From: Gamarada debralockiae
Taxonomy: Eukaryota; Ascomycota; Leotiomycetes; Helotiales; Hyphodiscaceae
Length of the DNA: 64,000 nucleotides
Direction of reading: 5' to 3'
NCBI GenBank assembly: GCA_002803225.1
Contig: NXFV01001148.1
Coordinates: 1-64,000 of the forward strand
This document shows, piece after piece, positions 1-10,870 of the stretch. The notes under the pieces are model-generated. The model did no database searches. It saw only the letters and a program-made list of their open reading frames with translations, and had not been told where the DNA came from. Every line of letters starts with the position of its first letter. Positions within the stretch are counted from its first letter, which is position 1. Both the position numbers and the translations under genes were made by a program.

Positions 1-273
1 ATTCTTAGAATTATCGACAAGGAGAGAAGGAGAAGGTTCTGTAAGTACACAAAGTCTAATACTATGACATGCCGGAGCGCGAGGTAGCAGACATACAGCA
101 ATCGCCATTGGCTTCTGTATACACCCAAAGCATGGACTGTGAACCGTAAGAACCACCCGTGATTAATTAATCCCGGGGTACTCTGTCGCAGCAAAATCTT
201 GGCATTGTGTATCCTAGTAGGTGGTACCTAACCGTAAGTAATGACACTCAAAAGATCGAGGACGGTGGTAACG

Positions 274-744
274 TACAATCACGTGCCGGAAGTGAAGGTA
301 CGATTTTTGTATGGGAAAATAGCACTTTTGACTTCAAATAACTATAACTTTAAATAAAAACAATTTATACTCAAAACCTAAAAATGAGTATTATTATTTA
401 ACTACTTAATTCTAAATCTTTATTAATTCTAGAAAGTTATAAGGTGTAGATCTTTTATAATCATCCATTGAAAAGCAAGGGGGGTTTTTTTTTTCGTTCT
501 TGAAATTCGCTAACAAATTTTAGATTTAGCATAAAAACTTAAGGGGTTTGATTATAATTTATTAATTTATTATAAATTATTTTGATTTTAAAACTTGAAA
601 TCTAAGTAGAGTTTTACTATAGGTTTACTTTTTATATATGAAGTTTTTAAATTAGAAGTGTTGTTAAAGAGTTATAGAGAGTCTAACGAAAAAGTGCAGT
701 TTTACATACAAAAATCGTATCTTCACTTCCGGCACGTGATTGTA
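274..744. mobile_element. Non-autonomous TIR element (MITE-like), TA-flanked
   Basis: The two ends are inverted copies of each other. Bases 276-315 and the reverse complement of 703-742 agree nearly perfectly over about 40 bp (CAATCACGTGCCGGAAGTGA, then one mismatch, then a T-rich run), and weaker similarity continues to about 90 bp. Each end abuts a TA dinucleotide (274-275 and 743-744), as expected for Tc1/mariner-type TA target duplication. The interior is extremely AT-rich and has no coding capacity. Total length is about 467 bp without the TA flanks. The right end sits inside a signal-peptide-like reading frame on the minus strand. Class assignment to Tc1/mariner is inference; the inverted repeat and TA flanks are seen directly. 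Confidence 0.8.
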
Positions 745-822
745 CAAGTTGACTGGGCCTACTAAGGCGAGTATTGCGAATGGCGTAGTGAGCAAGGTGA
801 TGAAGATACTCGAGGAACGCAT
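668..822 (-). pseudogene. Signal-peptide-like ORF interrupted by the TIR element
   Basis: A minus-strand ATG at 822-820 opens a frame whose first 26 or so residues look like a secretion signal (MRSSSIFITLLTTPFAILAL). At 744 the frame runs into the right end of the TIR element and then reads element sequence to a stop near 668. If the element and one TA copy are skipped, the same frame continues for about 15 more codons beyond 274 to a stop. The host gene, if real, is therefore broken. There is no homology I recognise, so this is a weak call. Confidence 0.25.
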
Positions 823-1814
823 TTTGATGGATTGCACTGCCAAGAACGATTGATCTGTTGAGAGCTTCTTTCACGAATGTAGACGATACTTTATACGCTT
901 GAGCTTCTCTGAACTTGGTCTCTGATATTGCGAGAACTTCCTGCCACAGAAATTATTGGCCGCTGCCGCTCCTATCAGACGCCGACAGCATTCTGTTTGC
1001 AGGTCCTTGTGAGCAGGAACAGAAAGAGGATCTGACTTTATTGAATCTCCATGAATTCTCGCTACCGCCTTGGGGAACAGGAGCGAAGCGATTCTTTGAA
1101 GAGGCTGCATTTGCAGCAATTGTTCAACCCGCTGTTCCGTTAGTATAGACTAGTCGTGCAAACTGTTCAACGCACCTCTCTCTACCCCTGATGAATAGGC
1201 CGATCTCATGATATCGAAGCTGTTTAAGCTCTGAAATATCAGGCACAGAGGATACGAACAAATAGCTTCACTTGGGTCTGGCAACAACCATGTACAGGAC
1301 AAGAATAAGCATAAGCATAAGCTCTACAATCCAGTAACAAGGGCAGCGGCGAATCCCAGATTGCACTGGGCGGCTCAAATTGTGCTTATGGGACCTTACT
1401 GTATGCTATTCAGACACAAGAAAAGATGAAAGCGCCGTATCAAATAGGAGAATTACAAGATGTGACATGTAGAGATGCGTTGACATGTCTCTTCATCATA
1501 GGTCAGGGTGCTCACTCCAACAACGGAGCAGGGCAAGAAATTTCGAACGTGAGCGCCGGAGAGAACTCAGCCTTTCCCGCAAACAAAACCTCACTCGAGG
1601 TATTCAAAACTAGCGTTATGGTGATCAGAGGACGGAAGAATTGATGCTCCCGACTTCGTTCTGTTGTGAAGGATGGGGAAATGCTGACCCGATTCCAAAT
1701 TTGACTTCGCGTCAACCGAGCTTCCCTCGTGTCATCGTTCCACGCTTCACCTCAGCTCCTGCCACCACCTCCAACAATCCCAATTGAATCTCCCACGACC
1801 AAAATTGTAATGTG
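745..1814. other. Intergenic, no supported gene
   Basis: Only short overlapping ORFs on both strands are present, none with a recognisable motif. The right end is the promoter of the DUF1279 gene. It has a CT-rich run before the start, and a minimal upstream ATG-TGA at 1810-1815 overlaps the chosen start codon. Confidence 0.5.
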
Positions 1815-2670
1815 ATGTCCCTCTGCCAGCTTCTCCGGAAGCCCACCTCTCTCAATTCCCATGCTCCTCTCCTGCGCCGTCATCCCTTCCAACAGTCTCT
1901 CTTTCGCCGTACAGTTGGACGATTGAACACGACCTCCAGCGAAGCTAAAACCCGCACACGCATCGACCGTGTCCTAAACCGCCTCCCTAAATTCCTCCAC
2001 CCGTACACAGATGGTTTACGAAATGCGCCGGTGACGCATGTAATGTCTTTCTTGATACTGCATGAGATTACGGCTGTTGTGCCGTTGGTTGGGTTGGCAG
2101 GACTGTTTCATTGGACGGGGTGGATTCCTGATGTGAGTTCGCCGTATCGTACCTTGATATGGAGGTATTGGAACTGGCACAGAGAGAGGAGGATGTTTGG
2201 ATGAGTGAATGGGAGGCTGATTGATCAATTGATAGGTTCTAGCGGAAGGCAGCGCTGTGTCTGAAGGCGTGCAGAAGTTTGGAAGATATTTTGCGAGGAA
2301 GGGGTGGTTTGGCTTTGATAAGAAGGATGCGGTGAATACTGCGGTGGATAAACGAGAGGAGGGACATGATGAAGGGATGACTGCAGAGGAGAGGGTTCAG
2401 GATGTCAAGAAAGAGGGGTGGAATGTGGGTGAGAGTGGGAGTAGGATATTGGTCGAGGTTGCTACGGCATATGCGATCACGAAGGTTTTACTGCCGGGCC
2501 GGGTGATATTGAGCGTCTGGGCTACGCCGTGGTTTGCCAAAAACGTGCTAGGAGGTCTGAGAAGAGTGTTTAGCAGGAGGGTTATTAAAAGCAGTGCAGC
2601 GGCGGGAACAGGAGCTACGGCTGGGGGTGTTGTGGGCAAAGGCGTTGAGAAGGGAGGAAAGCTCCCGTAA
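1815..2670 (+). CDS. DUF1279 (FAM210-type) mitochondrial inner-membrane protein
   Basis: Two exons, 1815-2132 and 2236-2670, give about 250 residues. The intron has a GTGAGT donor and a GATAG acceptor and joins in phase 0 (WIPD then VLAEGSAVSEG). The N-terminus is rich in Arg/Ser/Leu and lacks acids, as in a mitochondrial presequence. Residues about 65-200 carry the DUF1279 hallmarks: a hydrophobic helix (VMSFLILHEITAVVPLVGLA), the FGRYFARKGWFG segment, and a second hydrophobic stretch with KVLLPGRV and a WATPWFAK motif. The Ala/Gly-rich tail is usual for fungal members. Related proteins (FAM210 in animals, Nat2 in yeast by my recollection) are mitochondrial, with poorly defined roles in translation or membrane organisation. 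The ATG at 1815 is chosen because the upstream ATG at 1810 meets an immediate stop. Confidence 0.82.
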
Positions 2671-2848
2671 TCCAGTCCCACACATAAAACGAGCTCAAAG
2701 TCACATACAAACATCTCAACCCGTCAAGATGTGACCCATCAATTCGGAATGCTCAAGCTTTTGTCCTATCTACCCATCCAGAAGTCATCTATCATCCCAC
2801 GATTGTGTTCGATATTCGACAATATGTTCGATGCGTTGAAATGCAAAT

Positions 2849-3717
2849 CTACTTCTCGTAGACCCAGTCGTGTTGTGCGCTCTTCCAGCTCTGGACCTCA
2901 CCCTCCTTGAACCAGAGAGAAATCTCCTTCTTGGCATTCTCGACGGAGTCGGAACCGTGGCAGACGTTGCGTCCGACTATTCAAAACCCCAGTTAGCTCC
3001 GGAACCATATCTCAAGTCTTTCGAAACAAAGTGGGATGGAAAAGGAATGGAGGATACGAACCGTCGATGGCGAAGTCACCACGGATGGTACCGGGCTGGG
3101 AGGCAAGAGGGTTGGTGGCACCGAGAAGGGCTGTTCACCAAAATTTTAGCTTGGAGGGGTAACATGGTGGGTGACATACCGCGGCCAGTCTTGACGGCAT
3201 CACGACCTTCCCAGACCATGGCGCAGATGGGTCCGCTGCCCATATCTGGTTGCTGTTAGTTATTGTCGAGCTTCGTGAGGGAATTGGGGATTGTCGGCGT
3301 ACACTTGATGAGTCCTGGGAAGAAGGGCTTGCTGGAGAGATCCTCGTCTATATTTTGGTCAGCTCAAGCCAATGGATGCCGTGGGATAGTGATACGTACA
3401 GTGTTTCTCGAGGTGCTCTTGGCTGGCAGTCATCAACTTGATGGCAACGAGCTTGTAGCTATCTCATGTCAGTAGAAGCTCGAAGAAGATTCTTGATGCC
3501 AACTTACCCACGATTCTCGAATCGAGAGATGATAGGGCCAATGAGTCCACGCTAAACACACAATTATTATCCTTTGCCATTCTCATACTCATCGCCGTCG
3601 TGGCATACCTGGACGCCATCAGGCTTGATAGCAATGAAGCTGCCAACAAAATTTAGCTCACCGCCAGATTGCCCTCATCGAGTTGAAGAATTGAACTTAC
3701 GTCTGCTCGTTAGACAT
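2849..3717 (-). CDS. ndk1: Nucleoside diphosphate kinase
   Basis: Transfers the terminal phosphate of NTPs to NDPs through a phosphohistidine; cytosolic housekeeping enzyme with signalling roles in fungi. Eight exons (minus strand): 3717-3701, 3639-3609, 3551-3508, 3458-3400, 3347-3303, 3245-3180, 3130-3062, 2976-2849. All junctions are GT-AG and in phase, giving 152 residues, the normal family length. Landmarks: [11 protein letters not shown] at residue 6, the FENRGYKLVAIK strand, [15 protein letters not shown], the nucleotide-binding [14 protein letters not shown], and the active-site NVCHGSDS with the catalytic histidine. It ends [12 protein letters not shown]. The first exon is only 17 nt and the second 31 nt, so gene finders may miss them. 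It is divergent from the glucosidase gene, sharing a 352-bp spacer. Confidence 0.95.
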
Positions 3718-4069
3718 GGTGTCGTCGTTGAGTCTTGCGGCTTCTTCTCTGTGAGATGCTGACGCTCTGAGATATCCTTGAGTCTTTGGGCTCAAGTGTT
3801 TATAGATGGGAGGATCTTTGTGTGGTTGTTGCTCGCTCATTTATGCGTAGGGTATTTTTTGAGTTGAGTGCTTCTTAGTGGGGTTGGTGGGGCGTGGCGC
3901 TTTAGCTCACAAATCACGTGTGGGGCTGATGTCACAGGGGTTTTGGACAGCTTGCGGGAGATATCAACCCCAACTGTGATTTGACAGCAATTGCTGGGCA
4001 ACAACAACAACAAGAATTTATTGTGCGTCTGTTAAGATTGGGGACTTATAGAGGGGTTCATTTTCTGTC
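3718..4069. promoter_or_regulatory. Divergent promoter between ndk1 and glucosidase II
   Basis: A 352-bp spacer separates two divergent start codons. It contains CACGTG-like sequence (aatcacgtgtgg near 3911) and an AACAACAACAACAA tract before the glucosidase gene. No TATA box is clear. The regulatory role is inferred from position only. Confidence 0.45.
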
Positions 4070-7019
4070 ATGCGTCTCTCTTTGACGCTGTCCTTTCAAT
4101 GGACAGCTTATTTTGTTGTTTTATCTGTGTTATGTTGTCTTTTCACTCCCGCAGGTCAGCAAGCTTTCCCCCAATTGTGTTCCAATCTCCTAACACAACA
4201 CAGTTCTGGTTAAGCATGAGAATTTCAAGACATGCGATCAATCAGGATTCTGTAAACGAAATCGCGCATATGCCGATAAGGCAGCTGCGGAGGGCTCACA
4301 CTGGTCAATCCCCTATCGAATCACACCCGACTCCCTGAGCTGGAAGGATGGTCAATTACAAGGCACGATACTCAAGACGATCAATGAGAATGGCGAGACG
4401 GTCAGGTTGCCGATCACCATCTCATTCCTCGAATCGGGATCTGCGAGAGTGGTGATTGATGAGGAGAAGCGACAAAAGGGCGAGATCGAGCTTCGACACA
4501 ATAGCATCGCAAGGAAGGAAAGATACAACGAGATTGAGCCCTGGGCAATTGTTGGAGGTCTGGATTTGAGCAAGACCGCTACGGAATCGAGAGATGCGAG
4601 CACCAGCACCGTGAAATACGGACCAGATGGAAAGTTCGAGGCCGTTGTGACTTTCGCACCTTTCGGAATCGATTTTAAAAGGGATGGCGACACACAAGTC
4701 AAGTTCAATGACCGGGGTCTATTGAATGTGGAGCATTGGCGACCAAAGGTAGAAAAGGTTGAACCAGAGAAAAAGGAGGGAGAAGAAGAGACAAAGGTTG
4801 AGGAGGTCCAGACCGGCGAGGATGAGAGTACTTGGTGGGAAGAAACATTCGGTGGCGCTACGGATTCGAAACCCAGAGGTCCAGAGAGTATGGCTCTTGA
4901 TATTACATTCCCTGGATATGAGCATGTCTACGGTATTCCTGAACATGCTGGATCGTTGTCCCTGAAAGAGACCCGCGGCGGAAGTGGCAACCACGAGGAC
5001 CCTTACCGAATGTACAACGCCGATGTCTTCGAGTACATTATGGATAGCTCAATGACTCTTTATGGTTCCATTCCTTTCATGCAGGCTCATCGCAAGAATT
5101 CGACCGTTGGAGTCTTCTGGTTGAATGTTGCGGAAATGTGGGTTGATGTCATCAAACAGAAGGAAGCACACAACCCATTGAGTCTTGGCATTGGCGCGAA
5201 GACCGATACCAAGACCCATTGGATGGCGGAAAGCGGTTTGATTGATGTGTTCGTCTTCCTTGGACCTACACCGAAGGATGTCGCGAAGGCCTATGGAGAG
5301 CTTACTGGCTACTCCCAGTTACCACAGGAATTCGCTATTGCGTACCATCAATGCCGTTGGAACTACATCACAGATGAAGATGTGAAAGATGTTGACCGCA
5401 AGATGACCAAGCATCAAATTCCATACGATGTCATCTGGCTCGATATCGAATATACTGACGACAAGAAATATTTCACCTGGGATCCTCTGACCTTTGCCGA
5501 CCCTAAGGGCATGCTCGAGCACCTGGACAAATCCGACCGCAAACTTGTAGCCATCATCGACCCCCACATCAAGAAGAAGGATGGATACCCCGTCGTTGAT
5601 GAACTCACCAAGAAGGATTTGGCTGTTCACAACAAAGATGGCAATATCTACGAAGGTTGGTGCTGGCCTGGCTCGTCTCACTGGATTGACTGCTTCAACC
5701 CCGCGGCCATAACCTGGTGGAAGACACTCTTCCAGTACGGCTCGTCTTTCATCTCAGCACCAAACCTGTTTATCTGGAACGACATGAACGAGCCCTCTGT
5801 CTTCAATGGCCCCGAGACAACAATGCCAAAGGACAACCTTCACCATGGAAACTGGGAACATCGAGACATTCACAATCTGAACGGGCTTACCTTCCATAAT
5901 GCAACATATCAAGCTCTCCTCTCCCGCAAAAAAGGCGAACTCAAGAGGCCGTTTGTCCTGACAAGATCTTTCTATGCTGGTTCTCAGCGACTGGGTGCAA
6001 TGTGGACAGGAGACAACCAAGCCAACTGGGAACATCTCGCCGCCGCATTCCCCATGATTCTCAACAACGGTATTGCTGGCTTCCCATTCGCTGGCGCTGA
6101 TGTCGGAGGCTTTTTCGGAAACCCTGAGAAGGATCTCTTGACTCGTTGGTACCAAGCTGGCGCATTCTACCCCTTCTTCCGAGGTCACGCACACATAGAT
6201 ACCCGTCGTCGCGAGCCATATCTGGCTGGGGAGCCGTACACCGGTATCATCACTCGAGCGTTGAGACTTCGATACGCACTCTTGCCAGCCTGGTATACCG
6301 CATTCCACGAGGCATCCGTTGATGGCACACCTATCATCCGCCCCCACTACTTCGAGTATCCCGGCGACGAAGCAGGATTCGCCATCGATGACCAATTCTT
6401 CATCGGCGGCACAGGTCTACTCGCCAAGCCCGTTGTCACAGAAGGCGCGGAGAGCGTGGACATTTACCTCCCCAACGAAGAGCTGTACTACGATTACTTC
6501 GACTACCTGAAGTACGAAGGCAAGGGTATGAAGAAGGTCGACGCACCACTCGACAAGATCCCCCTACTGATGCAAGGCGGGCACATCATCCCGCGCAAAG
6601 ACCGCCCCAGACGTAGCACTGGCCTAATGAAATTCGATCCCTACACGCTCGTCCTCGCGCTCTCCAAAGCCGGCACCGCTACAGGCGAGCTCTACATCGA
6701 TGACGGTGAATCTTTCGATTACGAATCAGGCGCTTATATCCATCGGGAATTCGAATTCAAGGATGGTGTTTTGACTTCGAAGGATTTGGGTACGAAGGGC
6801 AAGTTGACAGATAAGTATTTGAAGAGTATGAAGAATGTTGGTGTGGAGAAGATTGTGGTTGTTGGGGCGCCGAAGGAGTGGGAAGGGAAGGCGATTGTTA
6901 AGGCTGGGAATGGGGAGGCGAGAATGGAGTGGCATGCTGAGGAGGGGGGGAAGGCGGCTTGGGCGTTGGTTAAGGCGCCTAAGGTTGCTATTGGGGAGGA
7001 TTGGAAGATTGAGTTTTAG
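4070..7019 (+). CDS. gls2: Glucosidase II alpha subunit (GH31)
   Basis: ER alpha-glucosidase that removes the two inner alpha-1,3-glucoses from N-glycans after glucosidase I and so controls the calnexin cycle. Exon 2 (4204-7019) is long and secure; it opens with VKHENFKTCDQSGFCKRNRA, the usual mature N-terminus. A first exon 4070-4154 supplies a hydrophobic signal peptide (AYFVVLSVLCCLF). The 49-bp intron has a weak GTCAGC donor but a good CTAAC branch and CAG acceptor, so the signal-peptide exon is less certain. The spliced product is about 966 residues. GH31 motifs are YDVIWLDIEY (about residue 437), the nucleophile Asp in WNDMNEPSVF (about 555), the acid/base Asp in GDNQANWEHL (about 632) and GADVGGFFG. 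An acidic Lys/Glu-rich loop near residue 215 is common in fungal homologues. The yeast equivalent is ROT2. Confidence 0.95.
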
Positions 7020-7494
7020 GTGTGAAAGCTCGGAAAGATGAGGGATGTTGAAGATGTAGCCATAGATCTGTAGCAATAGATGTCTTTCGAAGTCACGTAT
7101 CTTTCTCGACAATGGAGCCTTGATGTTGCGATAAGTTAAAACTTGACAATCGTACTGCAGGTGTGGAGGACGAAAAGACCAAGGAGGAGTTTCGATGGAT
7201 GTCTAGCAAGTCACAGGTGGTTCGTCCGGTATGCAGTGCTACTACATTAATTATAATAAGTCAAAGCTTCACTCCGCTTCAGCGTTCGGCAAGCTGAACA
7301 GAGTCTCTGATGCAAGAGCCATCATTCCTCGCTCTAAGTCAGTGATCGAGCTGCGGGATGTCGGGGATACCTCGTAGCTATCTGAAGCTAACGTTCTAGT
7401 CGTTGAACGAACGGAACGATTAATATGTTATATTCCAAGCGATACGGTATGGAAAGTAACCAAAAAATGTGATATATATTGTTGCATATCATAC
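7020..7494. other. Convergent 3' intergenic region
   Basis: This spacer lies between the ends of the glucosidase II gene (plus) and the membrane-protein gene (minus). It is AT-rich and has no supported coding sequence. Confidence 0.5.
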
Positions 7495-9067
7495 TCATGC
7501 TACATGTGGTATATTGGAAGCCCACGTCGAAATATAGGCATCGGGCGGTAAGAAGAACAACGTTCGGAAATACTCGACCAAAAGAAATAATCTCGCAACG
7601 ACATACAAAACAACGGTCACAGAATTCCACACAGCTATGATCCACCTAGCATATATCCCAGTCACTTTCTCAAGAAACAAAGCCCCAACCAGGCCAGCTA
7701 CTAGAGTAAGCGGCATCGATCCAGTGATATATACGCAAGCAACGCGCCAGAGCAGCAGCTCTAGCTCAGTGTGTAAACCGAAGTTCCATCCCGCGATATG
7801 AATACCTCCGAATATGGTCGCTCCAGCTGTGGATCCGATCACAAACGGCATAACGAAATCGATAATTACTAGGTCGTTCGGTATACTTGTCCACGGTGAG
7901 GACTCTAAGCCGCTCCATACACGGAAGACTTCAGTGACTCGACCAACGGGGCCGGCGTTATTGCTCGAAATCCATGTCTTGAAGTCGTCTACGGAGCAGT
8001 TAACAGGCCGGACCGGCGTTTGCACGCCTTGAGGCTTATGCAGCAGTAGGAGGTAGATTATTATCGCGCACACGGAGAAAGCAGCGACTGCGAGCTGTAG
8101 CAGATTGAAGAGTTAGTAATTATTCACTCCGTTTGAAGAATTTGTCACCGATACATTAATCCAGGAGCCTGCAACAGTTCAACCCATTTGAAAGATTCAG
8201 CCCAGAATAACTCACCTCGAGTTGAGTGATGGTAAGCCCTCGAGAGGTACGGGCGATGATTTGTATTGCGTTCCACGACACTTGCCCGATTGCGATGGCT
8301 TTGATGAAGACATTGCCTTTGCTTTTGTCGCTGAGCTCAGCTTCTGTGATGTCAGGTAGGCGGGTGATGTAGTTTTTTTCGCGGAGTTTATAAACCGTTT
8401 CGCCGAGTATCACAAGATGGTTGTCTGAATGCTCCTGCTTCTCCTCTTCCGAAGGTGTTGCCGGTTGAGCCTCTCTGGACGTCTCCTTAGTCGTAGATAG
8501 TTCCTGAGATCCATTGATTTCCTCTGCGGGCAGTAACATTTCTCCAACCTGTGTCAGCATCTCCTCAGGCGCAGCGGGCTCTGAAAGAACTGTGCCTTGT
8601 TTAGCCATGAAGCCCCCCATATTCGCAAAAAACGCATGACTCAGTCCCCAGTCAACCCCGTCCTGCTCTGCAAACTTCTTCATCTTTGTCCTCTCATGCC
8701 TCGCACCCATCAGATCCGAAAACGCCTTCCCAAGTATAACTTCTGGCGCCAGGACAGTGATGAGCATCCACTTGGTCGTCTTCCATACACCCTTCAACGC
8801 CCATTTCGTGTCACCGATTATGCCTGGATCCCGACCATTCCGTTGCTCGGGTACGTTGAGGTGTTGGATCGTCCATGTGCAGGCGAATATTGTGAATAGG
8901 CAATTCCAAAGAATATCGAGAGTCCCGCGCGTATCGGGGGAGGAAACAAAGTTCGTCTCTGAGGTTGGAGAAGAACAGTGGGTTGCGAATTTCGTGTAGG
9001 CGTGACTGGCTCCGATGAGGTAGAGGAAGATTGTCGCATGACGAGTCCAAGCCATTGTCTTCGACAT
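7495..9067 (-). CDS. Fungal multi-pass membrane protein of unknown function
   Basis: Two exons, 9067-8216 and 8094-7495, separated by an intron with a GTGAGT donor and CTACAG acceptor, in phase 0; about 483 residues. The N-terminus looks like a signal or first membrane helix (TIFLYLIGASHAY). It is followed by WNCLFTIFACTWT, a helix around WMLITVLAPEVILG, a Glu/Ser-rich cytoplasmic linker (about residues 180-215), then the signature TRSRGLTITQLE-type segment directly before LAVAAFSVCAIIIYLLLLHKPQ. Four more hydrophobic segments occupy the C-terminal third. This layout (KAIAIGQVSWNAIQIIARTS then TQLE then HKPQ) is a widely duplicated, uncharacterised family in Leotiomycetes and Sordariomycetes. 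No function should be assigned. The ATG at 9067 is preferred; the frame extends slightly upstream without another ATG. Confidence 0.8.
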
Positions 9068-9954
9068 CTTGCTGTAGCAACTCTTGGGAATCACTGGCTT
9101 CTAGTTGTTAAAGCGGTAGTGTCAAACACCTTCTGGTCTATCAAGTCTTGCGTTCAGCCCGATAAGGCTGCCAGCCTTGTGGTTTTCGTAGATTGATAAT
9201 GTTGTAATCCGACAAATACAAGGGCAAACTACTAGAAATTGCATCACCAGTAGTAAATCATTGATGGAAATCGAATGTTTAAAAATTTTGCAACCCAAAG
9301 ACATCCGCGAGGGAGTGGGCTGCATTTTAATAGTTGTCTCTGTGGCGCTGGTGCAGACGAAGGCCACTCAGCCACCGAAACTTTGTCTCAGGCAGTCGTG
9401 TAACATAGCTCGGTATTTAGGAAAAAAACAAATTTCATTACCCACGGCGCGTCCAAGAGTACGCAGCCTTGCTACCATCTGAAGTGAGCACACTCGGCGC
9501 CGTTTCGCATCCATTTTCGACAGGTAGGGTCGGCGAGTGAGGATCGTTCAGATCTGATTGTAGAGTGAGGGACGTATTATAAAGGGCTGTATGCGGAACT
9601 TGGGAAGGTCTTGAAAAAAACCGAAGGCGAAAGGAGAGGAGGAAAGGTTGATGCGCGAGAATTTAGGGTAAGAAGGAGTGGCTGGCTAAAAACACACCGT
9701 GAGAAATTGAACGCTTTGCTTTCCCCGCAATTATCTCCAAAGCTTTAAAATCTGGCCGCGTGTTTCTTGCCAACCACATACCAATTTAGCTAAAGAGGTA
9801 GTATCATGAAGCTGAAGCATCGCCCCAAACATATACCGTGGATTTCCACTCTGAAAAAAAAAACCATACCATGGTTACCAGAAGGTTAGCCTTCGGACTA
9901 TCCCCCTTCGCCACGTGACACTAATCACCCAGTGAACCTTCCACATACTCCACG
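9068..9954. promoter_or_regulatory. Upstream region of membrane-protein gene, otherwise empty
   Basis: No convincing ORF is seen. A TATTATAAAG motif lies near 9575 and poly-A runs near 9613 and 9855. It probably contains the promoter of the minus-strand membrane-protein gene; the rest is unassigned. Confidence 0.4.
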
Positions 9955-10870
9955 CCGTCCGAACAACCCATCCTTCCTCCCGAAATCTTAGACATCATCT
10001 GGTCGTATGACATCGCTCTTGCAACATCCTAAATCGTCGGAATCGAGTTCAAGACAGCAGATGGCAAACCAGCAAATGGAACAACCTGGCCTGCGGGATG
10101 AAGCGCAAAGATACGTCGAAACCGAATGTCCCCGCTGTTTTACATGTTTGTCGACGTTCCCGAGGACTCGCGTTGAAGAGATGGAAGTTCTGCTTTGGAA
10201 GACTTCAAGAATCCGAGGAAGACATTCCGGACACTGACGCGATACTTTTCGATTTGGAAGGAGATACGTTATATCTCGATATTGAGTCTCCAAAGACGGT
10301 GTCCTGGAGATCGATGACCATATTTGGAGCGAAGGAAGATAGCCAAGGTGAAGAAGATTGTGGTCAATGTTAGGAAGGAGGAATGACAGTGGAATAGTCA
10401 TCCTTTGCAATTTTCGGCGTAGTGGAGTCTAGCGAGGCTGCTAGGTGACGGTTCCCTGTGGCGAAGACTCTTGGTTTTGTCCTTGAGGACGTGCCAAGAT
10501 TCTTGAGACACATGAAGGATGGGACACGAAGAGGGTAGCTCTCCACAATCATTCTGGGGAGAGCTGGGCCACCTATGCCTGCATGAAATCATTCGAGCAA
10601 TATCCGCTGGCTCTGTTGGAGATTCGATTCATGGATAAGGAGAGATTGGTGTCTGGTAAGGAGTGGCGTGGCAAGACACGCTGGGCTCTGAACGGAAATT
10701 CGCGTCTCACATGACTGAAGTCTATCTTCAATGGCAGATTCCCAAACTGAGCGCGCTACGAGTACAGAAAGACTTTAGAGATTTGAGGCCTACGAACCGA
10801 CAAGGAAACCTCTTTATCAGTCTGGAAGCCGATAATTCTCCGAAAGAATGTGCTTCAATATCTAACAGAT
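9955..10870 (+). pseudogene. Degraded 2EXR-domain gene
   Basis: 2EXR proteins are expanded fungal proteins of unknown function related to F-box-like architectures. The hallmarks appear here in order but in different frames. First comes PILPPEILDIIWSYDIALAT, a stop (TAA near 10032), then IVGIEFKTADGKP in the same frame. A shift leads to VPAVLHVCRRSRGLALKRWKFCFG (about 10128-10200) and DAILFDLEGDTLYLDIESP (about 10240-10300). A further piece near 10725 (VYLQWQIPKLSAL) resembles the family's C-terminal WxxPK region. At least one in-frame stop and one frameshift make this a relic. The domain call is from memory of the family pattern. Confidence 0.65.

Noticed and set aside
2870..3259. 129-codon plus frame over the nucleoside diphosphate kinase
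   Set aside because: It spans exons and introns of the minus-strand gene, whose exons reconstruct a full-length enzyme.
5754..6395. 213-codon minus-strand open frame inside the glucosidase gene
   Set aside because: It is the antisense shadow of the GH31 catalytic domain; GC-rich codons keep the reverse frame open. No motif is present.
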